The notes: generated by a model from the letters alone, not told the origin. A stretch of DNA of 64,000 bases from Roseateles hydrophilus (GCF_026712245.1 NZ_JAPPUY010000004.1:372001-436000), one strand, 5' to 3'. Counted from the first letter of the stretch, positions 44,557 to 54,480 are shown. Numbers and translations are program-made.

Positions 44557-45630
44557 TCAACCGAACTTGACGGCGTAGATGGGCGGCAGGTGGGCCGAGA
44601 CGGTCTGCCAGCTGTCGCCGCCGTCGCCACTGGCCCACAGGCCGCCGGTGGTGGAGCCCATGATGAGCTGCTGGCCGCTGTCGTCCACGGCCAGGCCGTG
44701 GCGGTAGATCAGGTCGTAGCAATGCTGCTGCGGCAGGCCGTTGCGCAGCACGTCGAAGGTCTTGCCGCCATCACGCGTGCGGGTCACGCACAGTGCGGCG
44801 TCGACGGGGATGCGGCGCTCGTCCTTGATGGCCGGCGCGAACCAGGCCGTGCCCGGGTCCTGCGGATGCGCGGCCACGGCGAAGCCGAAGCTGGACGGCT
44901 GGGCCTGCAGCTCGTCCCACGTCGCGCCGTTGTCGGTGGAGCGGAAGATGCCGCAGTGATGCTGGCACCACAGCACATCGGGCGCGGCGCGGCAGCGGGC
45001 AATGAGGTGGGGGTCCTGCGAGTTCTCGTCGCCGGCCAGCTCGGGCGGCATGAAGTCGGCGCGCATGCCCTTGGCGCGCAGCGCCCAGCTGGCGCCGCCG
45101 TCAGTCGTGCGCCACGCGCCGCCGCAGGACACGCCGATCAGCAGCTCCTGCGGCTGCGTGGGATGCGGGCAGATGGAGTGCAGCGCCGGGTTGGGGTTGC
45201 CGCCGCCCATCCACTCGGTGCGGCGCGGGTCGCGCCACAGCGCTTCGGCCAGCTGCCAGGACTCGCCCCGGTCATGGCTGACGAACAGCCCGCCCGGCAC
45301 GCTGCCGCACCAGATGGCGTCGCCCGCGCGCTCCAGCGCGAACACTTGCTCCAGCTTCCAGGCCGGGCCCTCGGCGCCATCGGGCTGCGGCGGGAAGCTG
45401 GGCGCCGCCACCTCGCGCCAGGTCTGGCCGGCGTCGTCGCTGGCCTGCAGCTTGGCGCCGAAGTGGCCGAGGTTGAGCCCGGCCAGCATGTGGCCCGAGG
45501 CGTCGGGCGTCAGCAGCATGGTGACCGGGTCGGCGGTGAAGCTCAGCCGCTCGATCTGCCATTGGCCGTTGCGGCGGCGCAGTTCGAACAGGCCTTTGCG
45601 GGTCGCGGCCCAGGCGCGATCAGTTGCCAT
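44557..45630 (-). CDS. BNR/sialidase-like repeat protein
   Basis: 357 residues with repeated Asp-box motifs: [55 protein letters not shown] and [11 protein letters not shown]. These form a beta-propeller of the sialidase/VPS10 type. No signal peptide, so cytosolic, which is unusual for a glycosidase; it is more likely a binding or scaffolding propeller. The start has GGAGG seven bases upstream. One base separates it from the upstream MoaD-like stop (TGAGATG), so the two are coupled. Confidence 0.82.
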   Translation of the reverse strand: MATDRAWAATRKGLFELRRRNGQWQIERLSFTADPVTMLLTPDASGHMLAGLNLGHFGAKLQASDDAGQTWREVAAPSFPPQPDGAEGPAWKLEQVFALERAGDAIWCGSVPGGLFVSHDRGESWQLAEALWRDPRRTEWMGGGNPNPALHSICPHPTQPQELLIGVSCGGAWRTTDGGASWALRAKGMRADFMPPELAGDENSQDPHLIARCRAAPDVLWCQHHCGIFRSTDNGATWDELQAQPSSFGFAVAAHPQDPGTAWFAPAIKDERRIPVDAALCVTRTRDGGKTFDVLRNGLPQQHCYDLIYRHGLAVDDSGQQLIMGSTTGGLWASGDGGDSWQTVSAHLPPIYAVKFG

Positions 45631-45631
45631 C

Positions 45632-45901
45632 TCAACCTCCAGAGAGTGCTTGCAGAACATGAACCCGGCTGTCGGGGCCGAGGGGGTCGGTCAGGCCGCG
45701 CAGGTCGCGCGCACGCCGGCCGTCGATGAAGACGACCACGTTGGGCCGCAGGTGGCCCTGGTCGTCCAGGATGTAGCCACGCAGGCGGGGATTGATCGCG
45801 AACGCGGCCGCCAGGCCGTCGCCCAGCTGCGTGGCGGCGGTGTCGAGCACGGGCGTCTCGACGAAGCGATGCAGTTGCGGCGTGAATTCGATGCGGGCCA
45901 T
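45632..45901 (-). CDS. MoaD/ThiS-like ubiquitin-fold protein
   Basis: 89 residues, beta-grasp fold by pattern: RIEFTPQLHRFVE at the start, then PRLRGYILDDQGHLRPNVVV and FIDGRRARDL, ending ALSGG. The C-terminal Gly-Gly is the sulfur-carrying end of this family. It may deliver sulfur or tag a partner. It is coupled to the BNR-repeat gene, an arrangement I know from other Proteobacteria but without a defined function. No molybdenum or thiamine genes adjoin. Confidence 0.8.
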   Translation of the reverse strand: MARIEFTPQLHRFVETPVLDTAATQLGDGLAAAFAINPRLRGYILDDQGHLRPNVVVFIDGRRARDLRGLTDPLGPDSRVHVLQALSGG

Positions 45902-45942
45902 GGGGTGACGACGAACGGGACCGGCCCGATTCGACGGCGACA

Positions 45943-45962
45943 CCCCGGTGACGGCACCGGGG
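45943..45962. promoter_or_regulatory. Inverted repeat in the MoaD-like/rarD divergent gap
   Basis: Perfect 8-bp arms CCCCGGTG/CACCGGGG around ACGG, in the 77-base gap between two divergent starts. It could be an operator for either direction. No regulator gene is adjacent. Confidence 0.35.
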
Positions 45963-45978
45963 ATTACCCGCAACGAGA

Positions 45979-46863
45979 ATGCCGGCGATGAATGCTGGTG
46001 TTCTCTATGCCCTCGGCGCCTACCTGAGCTGGGGGCTGTTTCCGCTGTACTTCCGCCAGATCGCCGCCATCCCGGCGCTGCAGATCGTGGCGCACCGGAC
46101 GCTGTGGTCGCTGGCCTTCGTGGCCGGGGTGCTGCTGCTGAGCGGCCACCTGCGCTGGCTGCGCGAGGTGCCTGCCGCCACCTGGCGGCGCTTCACGGTC
46201 TCGGCGCTGCTGATCGCCGTGAACTGGCTGACCTATGTGTGGGCGGTGGGCCATGGCCACGTCATCGACGCCAGCCTGGGCTACTTCATCAACCCGCTGG
46301 TCAACGTGGCGCTGGGCTTTGCGGTGCTGCACGAACGGCCGCGCCCGGTGCAGTGGCTGGCCGTGGGCCTGGCGGCGTTCGGCGTGCTGTGGCTGACGGT
46401 GGCGGCCGGCCGGTTGCCGTGGATCGCGCTGGTGCTGGCGGTCAGCTTCGGCCTCTACGGCCTGATGCGCAAGACCGCGGCGCTGGGCGCCATCGAGGGC
46501 CTGGCGCTGGAGACGCTGATCCTTGCGCCCCTGGCCCTGGCCGGGCTGGCCTTCTGGGCGCAGGCCGGCGCTCTGGCCGGACAGACCGCGGTGGACTGGG
46601 CCTGGCTGATCGGCACCGGGCCGGTGACGGCCGGGGCGCTGCTGCTGTTTGCGGCCGGCGCGCGCCGCATTCCGCTGGCCACGCTGGGCATCGTGCAATA
46701 CGTGTCGCCGACGCTGCAGTTCCTGCTGGGCGTGTTCCTGTTCCAGGAAGCGATGGACGCGACGCGGCTGGTCGCGTTCGGCTTCATCTGGGCGGCGCTG
46801 GCGGTCTACAGCGCGGAAGGCCTGTGGCAGGCCCGCCGCGCGGGAGTCGCCCGGCCGGCTTAG
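45979..46863 (+). CDS. rarD: EamA-family transporter RarD
   Basis: 294 residues, ten predicted membrane helices in two EamA repeats. RarD hallmarks are the start [57 protein letters not shown] and [16 protein letters not shown]. Family members are drug/metabolite exporters; the substrate is unknown. An ATG three codons later is possible. The last four bases overlap the end of ahpF on the other strand. Confidence 0.9.
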   Translation: MPAMNAGVLYALGAYLSWGLFPLYFRQIAAIPALQIVAHRTLWSLAFVAGVLLLSGHLRWLREVPAATWRRFTVSALLIAVNWLTYVWAVGHGHVIDASLGYFINPLVNVALGFAVLHERPRPVQWLAVGLAAFGVLWLTVAAGRLPWIALVLAVSFGLYGLMRKTAALGAIEGLALETLILAPLALAGLAFWAQAGALAGQTAVDWAWLIGTGPVTAGALLLFAAGARRIPLATLGIVQYVSPTLQFLLGVFLFQEAMDATRLVAFGFIWAALAVYSAEGLWQARRAGVARPA

Positions 46864-48413
46864 CTGCGCATCAGGTGATCGAAGGCGCCCAGGGCCGCCT
46901 TCGCACCGTCGCCGGCCGCGATGATGATCTGCTTGAAGGGCACGGTCGTCACGTCGCCAGCCGCGAACACGCCGGGCACCGAGGTCGCGCCCTTGGCGTC
47001 CACGATGATCTCGCCGTGCTTGCTCAGCTCCACCGTGCCGCGCAGCCACTCGGTGTTGGGCACCAGGCCGATCTGCACGAAGCAGCCGTCCACCTCCACG
47101 CGCCGGGCCTCGCCGCTGACACGGTCGGTGTAGTTCAGGCCGTTGAGCTTGCCGCCAGCGCCGGTGAACTCGGTCGTTTGCGCGTTCTTGAGGATGGTGA
47201 CGTTGGGCAGGCTTTCCAGCTTCTTCACCAGCACCGCGTCGGCGCGCAGCTGGTCACCGTACTCGATCAGCGTCACGTGCTTGACGATGCCGGCCAGGTC
47301 GATGGCCGCCTCCACGCCCGAGTTGCCGCCGCCGATGACGGCCACCGGCTTGCCCTTGAACAGCGGACCGTCGCAGTGCGGGCAGTAGGCCACGCCCTTG
47401 TTCTTGTACTCGGCCTCGCCGGGCACGCCCACGTTGCGCCAGCGCGCGCCGGTGGACAGGATGACGGTCTTGCCCTTGAGCGTGGCGCCGTTGGCCAGCT
47501 GCACCTGGATCAGGCCGCCGGGTTCGGTGGCCGGGATGAGCTTCTCGGCGCGCTGCAGGTTGTGGATGTCGACCTGGTAGTCCTTGACGTGGCCCTCCAG
47601 CGCGGCAGCGAACTTGGGGCCGTCGGTCATGGACACGGAGATGTAGTTCTCGATGCCCAGCGTGTCGTTCACCTGGCCGCCGAAACGCTCGGCCGCCACG
47701 CCGGTGCGGATGCCCTTGCGCGCCGCGTACACGGCGGCCGCCGCGCCGGCCGGGCCACCGCCGACGATCAGCATGTCGTAGGGTGCCTCGGCGTCCAGCT
47801 TCTTGGCGTCGCGGGCGGCGGCGCCGGTGTCGAGCTTGGCGACGATCTCCTCCAGGCTCATGCGGCCCGACGCGAAGGGCTGACCGTTCAGCCACACGGC
47901 CGGCACGGCCATGATGTCGCGGCCCTCGACCTCGCGCTGGTACAGGCCGCCGTCGATGACGGTGGTGCGCACGCGCGGGTTGACGATGGCCATCAGCGAC
48001 AGCGCCTGCACCACGTCCGGGCAGTTGTGGCAGGTCAGGCTCATGTAGATCTCGAAGTCGTAGTCGCCATCCAGCGCCTTAACGGCATCGATCTGGGCGG
48101 GCTCGACCTTGGGCGGGTGGCCGCCGGTCCACAGCAGGGCCAGCACCAGCGACGTGAACTCATGGCCCAACGGAATGGCCGCGAAACGCAGGCTCTGCTC
48201 GGTGCCGGTGCGGCGCAGCAGGAAGGACGGCGTGCGTGCGTCCGTGCCGTCGGTGCGCAGCGTGATCTTGTCGCACATGCCGGCGATCTCGCTCAGCAAC
48301 TCGCGCATCTCGGCGCTGCTGGCCGAGTCGTCCAGCGAGGCAACGATCTCGAAGGGGAGCTTGACGTGATCCAGGTAGCCCTGGAGCTGGGTCTTGAGGG
48401 CGGCGTCCAACAT
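46860..48413 (-). CDS. ahpF: Alkyl hydroperoxide reductase subunit F
   Basis: 517 residues. The N-terminal double thioredoxin fold carries C128/C131 (TCHNC). The thioredoxin-reductase-like part has [15 protein letters not shown] for FAD, CPHC as the redox pair (about 343-346), [14 protein letters not shown] for NADH, and GVFAAGDVT near the end. It passes electrons from NADH to AhpC. It lies 151 bases after ahpC with a hairpin between. Confidence 0.96.
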   Translation of the reverse strand: MLDAALKTQLQGYLDHVKLPFEIVASLDDSASSAEMRELLSEIAGMCDKITLRTDGTDARTPSFLLRRTGTEQSLRFAAIPLGHEFTSLVLALLWTGGHPPKVEPAQIDAVKALDGDYDFEIYMSLTCHNCPDVVQALSLMAIVNPRVRTTVIDGGLYQREVEGRDIMAVPAVWLNGQPFASGRMSLEEIVAKLDTGAAARDAKKLDAEAPYDMLIVGGGPAGAAAAVYAARKGIRTGVAAERFGGQVNDTLGIENYISVSMTDGPKFAAALEGHVKDYQVDIHNLQRAEKLIPATEPGGLIQVQLANGATLKGKTVILSTGARWRNVGVPGEAEYKNKGVAYCPHCDGPLFKGKPVAVIGGGNSGVEAAIDLAGIVKHVTLIEYGDQLRADAVLVKKLESLPNVTILKNAQTTEFTGAGGKLNGLNYTDRVSGEARRVEVDGCFVQIGLVPNTEWLRGTVELSKHGEIIVDAKGATSVPGVFAAGDVTTVPFKQIIIAAGDGAKAALGAFDHLMRS

Positions 48414-48522
48414 GGTGAGGTCCTTTCAGTGAGGCGTGGCGAGTCCGGCCACTGCTGAAAGGGTCCCCGCACCGAAGCGGCTGGAGGCCCTTTCAGCAGA
48501 ACCTGTGAGGCTCTGCGGAGGG

Positions 48523-48544
48523 AAGGAGCCCTCCCGGGCTCCTT
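48523..48544. terminator. ahpC-ahpF intergenic hairpin
   Basis: Perfect 9-bp arms AAGGAGCCC/GGGCTCCTT around TCCC. On the minus strand it follows ahpC by 21 bases and is followed by CCCTCC rather than a U-tract. It probably reduces read-through into ahpF, giving more AhpC than AhpF. A second looser repeat, CCTTTCAG/CTGAAAGG, lies just before the ahpF start. Confidence 0.5.
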
Positions 48545-48564
48545 GCAAGCGGCATGCGCGTGAC

Positions 48565-49128
48565 TTAGATCTTGCCGACCAGGTCCAGCGACGGGGCGAT
48601 GGTCTTGGCGCCTTCCTTCCACTTGGCCGGGCAGACCTGGCCGGGGTTGGCGGCGGTGTACTGGGCAGCCTTCAGCTTGCGCAGGGTTTCCGACACGTCA
48701 CGGGCGATCTCGTTGGAGTGGATTTCGGCCGTCTTGATCACGCCTTCCGGGTTGATCACGAAGGTGCCGCGCAGCGACAGGCCTTCTTCGGGGATGTGCA
48801 CGCCGAAGGCGTTGGTCAGCGTGTGGGTCGGGTCGCCCACCAGCGGGAACTTGGCCTTGCCGACGGCCGGCGAGGTCTCGTGCCACACCTTGTGCGAGAA
48901 GTGCGTGTCGGTCGTGACGATGTAGACCTCGGCGCCCAGCTTCTGGAACTCGGCGTAGCTGTCGGCCGCGTCTTCGACTTCGGTCGGGCAGTTGAAGGTG
49001 AAGGCGGCCGGCATGAAGATCAGCACGGACCACTTGCCCTTCAGCGTCTCGTCGCTGACGGTGATGAACTTGCCGTTGTGGAAGGCTTCGGTCTTGAAGG
49101 GCTGGACTTGGGTGTTGATCAGGGACAT
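48565..49128 (-). CDS. ahpC: Alkyl hydroperoxide reductase subunit C (peroxiredoxin)
   Basis: 187 residues. Typical 2-Cys peroxiredoxin: peroxidatic C47 in FTFNCPTE, resolving Cys near 166 in GQVCPAKW. It reduces hydrogen peroxide, organic peroxides and peroxynitrite in the cytosol, and is re-reduced by AhpF. The start MSLINTQVQPFKTEAFHNGK is standard. An AT-rich dyad upstream marks the control region. Confidence 0.97.
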   Translation of the reverse strand: MSLINTQVQPFKTEAFHNGKFITVSDETLKGKWSVLIFMPAAFTFNCPTEVEDAADSYAEFQKLGAEVYIVTTDTHFSHKVWHETSPAVGKAKFPLVGDPTHTLTNAFGVHIPEEGLSLRGTFVINPEGVIKTAEIHSNEIARDVSETLRKLKAAQYTAANPGQVCPAKWKEGAKTIAPSLDLVGKI

Positions 49129-49166
49129 GAAACGCTCCGTGGGGGCGGGTTGATGGGATAGACGGA

Positions 49167-49199
49167 ACTATAGATAAAACCTGTTTTCGGTTGAAAACA
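49167..49199 (-). promoter_or_regulatory. ahpC promoter region with AT-rich dyad
   Basis: On the minus strand a -10-like TATAGT (49167-49172) is preceded by a strong dyad, TGTTTTC-GGTT-GAAAACA (49182-49199), extended outward by GATAAA/TTTATC with a small indel. The dyad covers the -35 position. OxyR is the usual regulator of ahpC in Betaproteobacteria, but the site is not a clean match to the ATAG/CTAT spacing, so the protein is left open. Confidence 0.5.
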
Positions 49200-49265
49200 T
49201 TTATCAAATGACCGTTATTGGCGCTGCCTATGGCGCGGCGTCGGCCGGGCCGCAGCGCGCCGTGT

Positions 49266-50396
49266 TCAGGCCTCGTAGCGCCGGTCGTAGAGCTGGTGCG
49301 GGCTGAGCTTCACGCGCAGCGCCTGGGCCGTCGCCAGGCCCACCACGGCGTACTCGGGGCTGGCGGTGTCGCGGCGGACGGGGGTGCCCAGCGCGTCGCC
49401 GTGCCGGTTCATGACCACGCTGACCAGCGGTGCCGTGCCCGCGGTGCCGCGCCGCACCGCCACGCCCAGCTCGCCGCTGGCCAGCTTGACCAGCGTGCCG
49501 GGCGGGTACATGCCCAGTTCCTTGATCAGCAGCGCCGCCATCGCATGCCCGCCCGCCCCGGTGTAGAGCGCCTTGGCGGCTTGCGGCGCCGACAGGCCGG
49601 CACGCCCGCCACGGCTGGCAAGCTTGGCCAGAAAGATGTCCACCAGGCGCAGCAACTGGGCCGCCTCGATTGGCGCGGCCATGCCCTGCGGATAGCCGCC
49701 ACCGCCCGGCACCTCGTGGTGCTGGGCCACCGCCTGCAACCACTCGGCGTCGTCCAGACCCGCCGCTTGCAGCAAGGCCAGCGCCTCATCCGGATGGCGG
49801 GCAATCGCCGCCCGCTGCGGCGGCAACAAGCGCCCGCCCCGTGACGCGAGGCGACCTTGCAGATCGATGATGGACAGGTTCATCGTCAGGGCCGCCCCGA
49901 CGAGGCTGCGCTGCCGCTGCGACGGCCATCCCAGGCGACGCGACAGCAGCGCGCACAGGGCCGCGCTGTGCAGCAGGTGCGCCAGCCCATAGACCTCGTG
50001 ACGGCTGTGATCGTGCTGGATCACCACGTACAGCAACTGGTCTGCAAAGCGCTCGGCCCAGGCGCACAGCTGGGCGGCGCATTCGCGCACGCGCGGCAGG
50101 AACAGCGGCTCCTGCGGGGCCCGCAGCAGGACGGTCAAACGCGTCTGCAGGGCTTCCCAGCGGGCAAAGAAGTCCTCGCCCCCGCTGCCATCGTCATTGC
50201 CGCGGCGGGTTGCGTCTTTGAGCTCGTCCAGGTCGACGAAGACGCCCCGGTTCAGCAGCGCCTCGCGCATCTGCTCGTTCGGCACGACCTGACCCTTGGC
50301 GAGCAAGAGCTTGCCCTCGGCGTCTCGCACACCAAATGGCAGCGGTTCCGCAGCCTTGATGTGGCCGCCCACCTGCTGAATTGGCACCAGTTTCAT
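49266..50396 (-). CDS. HD-GYP domain protein lacking the HD pair
   Basis: 376 residues. The N-terminus (LVPIQQVGGHIKAAEPLPFG) resembles the DUF3391-like lead of HD-GYP proteins. In the catalytic domain HHEVPGGGGYPQG keeps the HHE and GYP elements, but the position of the metal-binding HD reads GAALTMNLSIIDL, with no His-Asp. Phosphodiesterase activity against cyclic-di-GMP is therefore doubtful; it may be a binding or scaffolding protein. Transcribed alone or with the genes upstream (36-base gap to wbpE). Confidence 0.78.
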   Translation of the reverse strand: MKLVPIQQVGGHIKAAEPLPFGVRDAEGKLLLAKGQVVPNEQMREALLNRGVFVDLDELKDATRRGNDDGSGGEDFFARWEALQTRLTVLLRAPQEPLFLPRVRECAAQLCAWAERFADQLLYVVIQHDHSRHEVYGLAHLLHSAALCALLSRRLGWPSQRQRSLVGAALTMNLSIIDLQGRLASRGGRLLPPQRAAIARHPDEALALLQAAGLDDAEWLQAVAQHHEVPGGGGYPQGMAAPIEAAQLLRLVDIFLAKLASRGGRAGLSAPQAAKALYTGAGGHAMAALLIKELGMYPPGTLVKLASGELGVAVRRGTAGTAPLVSVVMNRHGDALGTPVRRDTASPEYAVVGLATAQALRVKLSPHQLYDRRYEA

Positions 50397-50432
50397 GACC
50401 GGATGATGAGGCCATCCGGCGCTAACGCCCCC

Positions 50433-51527
50433 TCAGAGGGCCGCGGCCAGCGCGCTGACGACGCGGTCCTGCTGCTCGTCCGTGAGGTCTGCACTCATCG
50501 GCAGGCTCATCACGCGCTGTGCAGCCAGCACGCTATGCGGGCAGGCCTGTGCGTCGGCATAGCGCGCATAGGCCGGCTGGTGATGCAGCGGCCGGGGGTA
50601 GTGCACCGCGGTCGGGATGCCGGCTTGCTTGAGGCGGGCCTGCACGGCCTCGCGCTCGTCGACAAAGACGGTGTACTGCGCCCAGACGCAATCCCGGTCG
50701 CCCCGGACAGCCAGCAGTTGCAGGCCCGGCACAGCGGCCTTCAGCTTGCGCGCGTAGGCGTCGCCCAGCGCCAGGCGACGCTCGATCTCCCAACCGAAGC
50801 GGTCCAGCTTGCCCAGCACGACGGCACACTGCAGCGTGTCCATGCGCCCACCCACGCCCACGCGGGTGTGCAGGTAGCGCTGGCTCTGGCCGTGGGTGCG
50901 GATCTCGCGGCAGGCCTGGGCCAAGCGGTCGTCGCTCGTGAAGATGGCGCCGCCGTCGCCATAGCAGCCCAGCGGCTTGCTGGGGAAGAAGCTGGTGCAG
51001 CCGAAGGTGGAGAGGTTGCAGCTCTTCTTCGACTGGTAGGTCGCACCGAAGCTCTGCGCGGCGTCTTCGATGACGGCGAGGCCGTGCTTGTCGGCAATCG
51101 CGTTGATGGCGTTGATGTCCGCCACCTGGCCGTACAGGCTGACCGGCATGATGGCTTTCGTGCGCGGCGTGATCGCCGCCTCGATCAAGGTCGCGTCGAT
51201 ATTGGCCGTGTCCGGCTCGATGTCGACGAACACCGGCACGCCGCCGGCCAGCACGATCATCTCGGCCGTCGCCGCGAACGTGAACGGGCTGGTGATGACC
51301 TCGTCGCCGGGTTGCAGGTCCAGCGCCATCAGGCAGATCAGCAGCGCCTCGGTGCCGCTGGCCACGCTGATGCAGTGCTTGGCGCCGGTGTAGGCAACAA
51401 GGGCCGCTTCCATCTCCTTGACCTCGGGGCCCAGGATGTACTGGCCGTGGTCCAGCACCGCCTGCATGCGGGCATTGATGTTGTCGCGCAGCGCTGCGTA
51501 CTGGCTCTTGAGGTCGATGAAGTCCAT
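50433..51527 (-). CDS. wbpE: DegT/DnrJ/EryC1/StrS aminotransferase, WbpE-like
   Basis: 364 residues, PLP-dependent sugar aminotransferase. Motifs: LGPEVKEMEAALVAYTGAKH, SVASGTEALLICLMALDLQP, the PLP-binding IEDAAQSFGA, and the Schiff-base lysine in FFPSKPLGCYGDGG (about residue 185). It converts the 3-keto group of UDP-GlcNAc uronic acid to a 3-amino group using glutamate. It starts inside a TGATG with the wbpD stop. The order wbpB-wbpD-wbpE supports the specific assignment. Confidence 0.87.
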   Translation of the reverse strand: MDFIDLKSQYAALRDNINARMQAVLDHGQYILGPEVKEMEAALVAYTGAKHCISVASGTEALLICLMALDLQPGDEVITSPFTFAATAEMIVLAGGVPVFVDIEPDTANIDATLIEAAITPRTKAIMPVSLYGQVADINAINAIADKHGLAVIEDAAQSFGATYQSKKSCNLSTFGCTSFFPSKPLGCYGDGGAIFTSDDRLAQACREIRTHGQSQRYLHTRVGVGGRMDTLQCAVVLGKLDRFGWEIERRLALGDAYARKLKAAVPGLQLLAVRGDRDCVWAQYTVFVDEREAVQARLKQAGIPTAVHYPRPLHHQPAYARYADAQACPHSVLAAQRVMSLPMSADLTDEQQDRVVSALAAAL

Positions 51528-52108
51528 CAGATCAATGTCAAGGTTTGGCCGGTCAGGCGGTAACGGTCGCCCGTGTGCGGGCAGGTGGCTTCGAGGGGCT
51601 CGGCACTCTTCACGGGCAGGGCCAGCTTCTCGCCGAAGCGGCTCATCCAGCCGATCTGCTTGGCCGGCACGCCCACCATCAAGGCGAAGTCCGGCACGTC
51701 GCGGTTGATGACAGCGCCGGCGCCGACGAAGGCATAGCGGCCGATGGTCGTGCCGCAGACGATGGTGCTGTTGGCGCCCAGCGTTGCGCCCTGCATCACG
51801 CGTGTGCGGCGGTACTCGTCCTTGCGCGTGACGGCCGAGCGCGGGTTGTAGACGTTGGTGAACACCATGCTGGGGCCGCAGAACACGTCGTCCTCCAGCG
51901 TGACGGCGTCATAGACGGACACGTTGTTCTGGATCTTGACGTTGTTGCCGATGAGCACGTCGCTGCCAACGTACACGTTCTGGCCAAACGAGCACCTGGC
52001 GCCGATGCGCGCGCCGGCCGAGATGTGGACGAAATGCCAGACCCGGCAGTCGTCACCGAGCTGGGCGCCGTCGTCGACGATGGCGCTGGGGTGGACGGTT
52101 GTCGCCAT
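51527..52108 (-). CDS. wbpD: Hexapeptide-repeat N-acetyltransferase, WbpD-like
   Basis: 193 residues, left-handed beta-helix of hexapeptide repeats from about residue 10 to 140 ([40 protein letters not shown]). The motif [20 protein letters not shown] is typical of WbpD. It acetylates the 3-amino group made by WbpE. TGATG overlaps on both sides couple it to wbpB and wbpE. A longer in-frame start lies inside wbpB and is rejected. Confidence 0.87.
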   Translation of the reverse strand: MATTVHPSAIVDDGAQLGDDCRVWHFVHISAGARIGARCSFGQNVYVGSDVLIGNNVKIQNNVSVYDAVTLEDDVFCGPSMVFTNVYNPRSAVTRKDEYRRTRVMQGATLGANSTIVCGTTIGRYAFVGAGAVINRDVPDFALMVGVPAKQIGWMSRFGEKLALPVKSAEPLEATCPHTGDRYRLTGQTLTLI

Positions 52109-53178
52109 CAGTAGTTCAAAGGCAGGTTGACCCGCTTGCCGTCGCGCGCACTCATGTACATCGCAATCAGCAGCTCCAGCGACTTGAGGCCCTCGCGCCC
52201 ATCGGTCTCTGCCTGGGCCTCGCCACGCAGCGTCTTGATGACGTTGTCGTAGTACAGCGGATGGCCAAAGCCGTAGACCGACGTGGTCTGGTAGCTCGCG
52301 TCGGCGATCTGCGCGTCCATCTCGTGCGGCGTGTCGAACTGCCAGTGCGTGATCTCGTTGACGGCCACGCCGCCAATGCGCACCGAGCCCTTCTCGCCCA
52401 GCACGGTGATGGAGCCTTCCAGGTTCTTGGGGTAGGTCAGCATGCTGACGTTGACGGTGCCCATCGCGCCGTTGCGCCACTTCAGCGCCGCCACGCCGCT
52501 GTCCTCCACCTCGATGTTGCGCGCCAGCGTGCCGGTGTAGGCCATGACGCTCTCCACCGGGCCCACGATCCAGTCCAGCAGGTCGATGTAGTGGCTGGCC
52601 TGGTTCATGAACGCGCCGCCGTCGAACTCCCAGGTGCCGCGCCAGTCGGCGCTGTCGTAGTAGGCCTGGGGGCGTGTCCAGAACACATTGACGGCCACGT
52701 TGTAGAGCCGGCCGAAGCGGCCCTCGGCCACGGCGCGCTTGAGCAGCTGCAGCGTCGAGTTGCGGCGGTTCTGCTTGACGACGAACAGGCGCACGCCCGC
52801 GTCGTCGCAGGCCTTGACCATGGCCAGGCCGTCCTGCCAGCGCGTGGCCATGGGCTTCTCGGTCATCACGTGGACGCCGGCCGCCGCCGCCTCGATGGCC
52901 TGGCGCGGGTGCAGGCCCGACGGCGTCGTCAGCACCACGCAGTCGGCCTGCAACTCGCCTTGGGCGGCCAGCAACTCGGTCAGCGCCGCGAAACCACGCG
53001 CACCACTGCGCGTCACAGCAGCGGCCAGCGCCGCAGGATCGGAGTCGCAGACGGCCACCAGCTCGGCGCGCTCGGCATGGCGCTCGATGGCCTGGAGATG
53101 GTTCTGCGCGATACGGCCGCAGCCGATCAGCGCGAAGCGGACCTTGCGGCCCTGGACGGGCGGGCGTGACAGATGCAT
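52108..53178 (-). CDS. wbpB: Gfo/Idh/MocA dehydrogenase, WbpB-like
   Basis: 356 residues. N-terminal Rossmann fold with [20 protein letters not shown] (residues 14-33), then [14 protein letters not shown] with the conserved EKP Lys, and the C-terminal domain with [20 protein letters not shown]. It oxidises C3 of UDP-GlcNAc uronic acid, feeding WbpE. First gene of the three-gene run. The UDP-GlcNAc 6-dehydrogenase (WbpA) that makes its substrate is not in the window. Confidence 0.87.
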   Translation of the reverse strand: MHLSRPPVQGRKVRFALIGCGRIAQNHLQAIERHAERAELVAVCDSDPAALAAAVTRSGARGFAALTELLAAQGELQADCVVLTTPSGLHPRQAIEAAAAGVHVMTEKPMATRWQDGLAMVKACDDAGVRLFVVKQNRRNSTLQLLKRAVAEGRFGRLYNVAVNVFWTRPQAYYDSADWRGTWEFDGGAFMNQASHYIDLLDWIVGPVESVMAYTGTLARNIEVEDSGVAALKWRNGAMGTVNVSMLTYPKNLEGSITVLGEKGSVRIGGVAVNEITHWQFDTPHEMDAQIADASYQTTSVYGFGHPLYYDNVIKTLRGEAQAETDGREGLKSLELLIAMYMSARDGKRVNLPLNY

Positions 53179-53235
53179 GAGCGGTTCAAGCGGAACGAAG
53201 GCCGCATTGTCCCGCCTTCGGCGCCGTGCCAGCCC

Positions 53236-54480
53236 TCAGAGCTCCAGCGCCAGCAGCTCTTCGACGGTCTGGCGGCGGCGGATCAGCCGGGCAGCCTCGC
53301 CGTCCACCAGCACCTCCGCAGCCAGCGGCCGGCTGTTGTAGTTGCTGGACATCGAGGCGCCGTAGGCCCCCGCGTCGTGGATGACGAGCAGGTCGCCCAC
53401 CTGCGCATCGGGCAGCGCACGCGTCAGCACCTCACCGCCCGGTCCTTGAGTGAACACGTCGCCCGATTCGCACAGCGGGCCCGCAACCACGGACTCGCGC
53501 ACCGGCCGCGCCACGCCGTCCGCCGGCAGCAGCGTCATCGCGTGGAAGCTGCCGTACATCGCGGGCCGCATCAGCTCGTTGAAACCGGCGTCCACCAGCA
53601 CAAAGCGGTTGGCACCAGCGTTCTTGACCGCCCTCACCTCGGCCAGCAACACGGCGCTTTCAGCGACGAGGTAGCGACCGGGCTCCAGCTCCAGCGTCAG
53701 CTTGTGGCCCACCAGCGCCTCGGCCTCGCGGCGCGACGCGTCCCACAGGCCGAAGTAGTGGTCCACATCAATACCCGCATCGCCCTCGCGATAGGGAATG
53801 GACAGGCCACCGCCCGCCGAGATCGCATGCAGGTCGTGGCCGGCGTCGACGGTCTGCTGGACGAGCCCCACCATGGCCTGGCCGACCTGGGCCAGGTGGC
53901 CATAGTCCACACCCGAGCCAATGTGCATGTGCAGGCCCACGAGCTTGAGGCCGTGCTGGCGAACGGCGGCCAGCGCCTCGGGCAGGTCGGCGTGCCAGAT
54001 GCCGTGCTTGCTGTGTTCGCCGCCGGTGTTGGTCTTGTGGCTGTGGCCGTGGCCGAAGCCGGGGTTGATGCGCAGCCAGACGGGGTGCCCTGCAGACGCT
54101 GCCCCGAGCTGGTGAAGCATGTCGATGGAGCCGGCGTTGACCGGGATGCGGTGCTCGACAACGGTGGCGAGCGTCGCGTGGTCCAGCAGGTCGGCCGTGA
54201 AGACGATCTCGTCGCCACCGGGTTGGTAGCCCGCCGCGAGCGCGCGCAGCACCTCGCCGCGGGACACCGAGTCCACCTTGACGCCGGCCTCGCGCAGCAG
54301 CTTCAGCACGTGGATGTTGGAGCAGGCCTTCTGCGCGAAGCGGACGACATCAAAGCGCTTCAGCGACGCGGCGCGGGCGCGGATGGTGGCGGCGTCGTAG
54401 ACCCACAGCGGCGTGCCGTGCTCGGCGGCCAGGGCTTGCAGGCGGGCGGGGGTCAGGGCGGCAGGCAGGGGCTTGGTCAT
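53236..54480 (-). CDS. lysA: Diaminopimelate decarboxylase
   Basis: 414 residues, fold-III PLP enzyme. The PLP lysine is K51 in FAQKACSN; HMHIGSGVDYGHL, AISAGGGLSIPY and the C-terminal GPLCESGDVF and DAGAYGASMSSNYNSRP are all present. It makes L-lysine from meso-DAP. The start follows a GAGG site; the longer frame crosses the lysR start and is rejected. Divergent from a LysR-type gene, the classical lysR-lysA layout. Confidence 0.92.
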   Translation of the reverse strand: MTKPLPAALTPARLQALAAEHGTPLWVYDAATIRARAASLKRFDVVRFAQKACSNIHVLKLLREAGVKVDSVSRGEVLRALAAGYQPGGDEIVFTADLLDHATLATVVEHRIPVNAGSIDMLHQLGAASAGHPVWLRINPGFGHGHSHKTNTGGEHSKHGIWHADLPEALAAVRQHGLKLVGLHMHIGSGVDYGHLAQVGQAMVGLVQQTVDAGHDLHAISAGGGLSIPYREGDAGIDVDHYFGLWDASRREAEALVGHKLTLELEPGRYLVAESAVLLAEVRAVKNAGANRFVLVDAGFNELMRPAMYGSFHAMTLLPADGVARPVRESVVAGPLCESGDVFTQGPGGEVLTRALPDAQVGDLLVIHDAGAYGASMSSNYNSRPLAAEVLVDGEAARLIRRRQTVEELLALEL

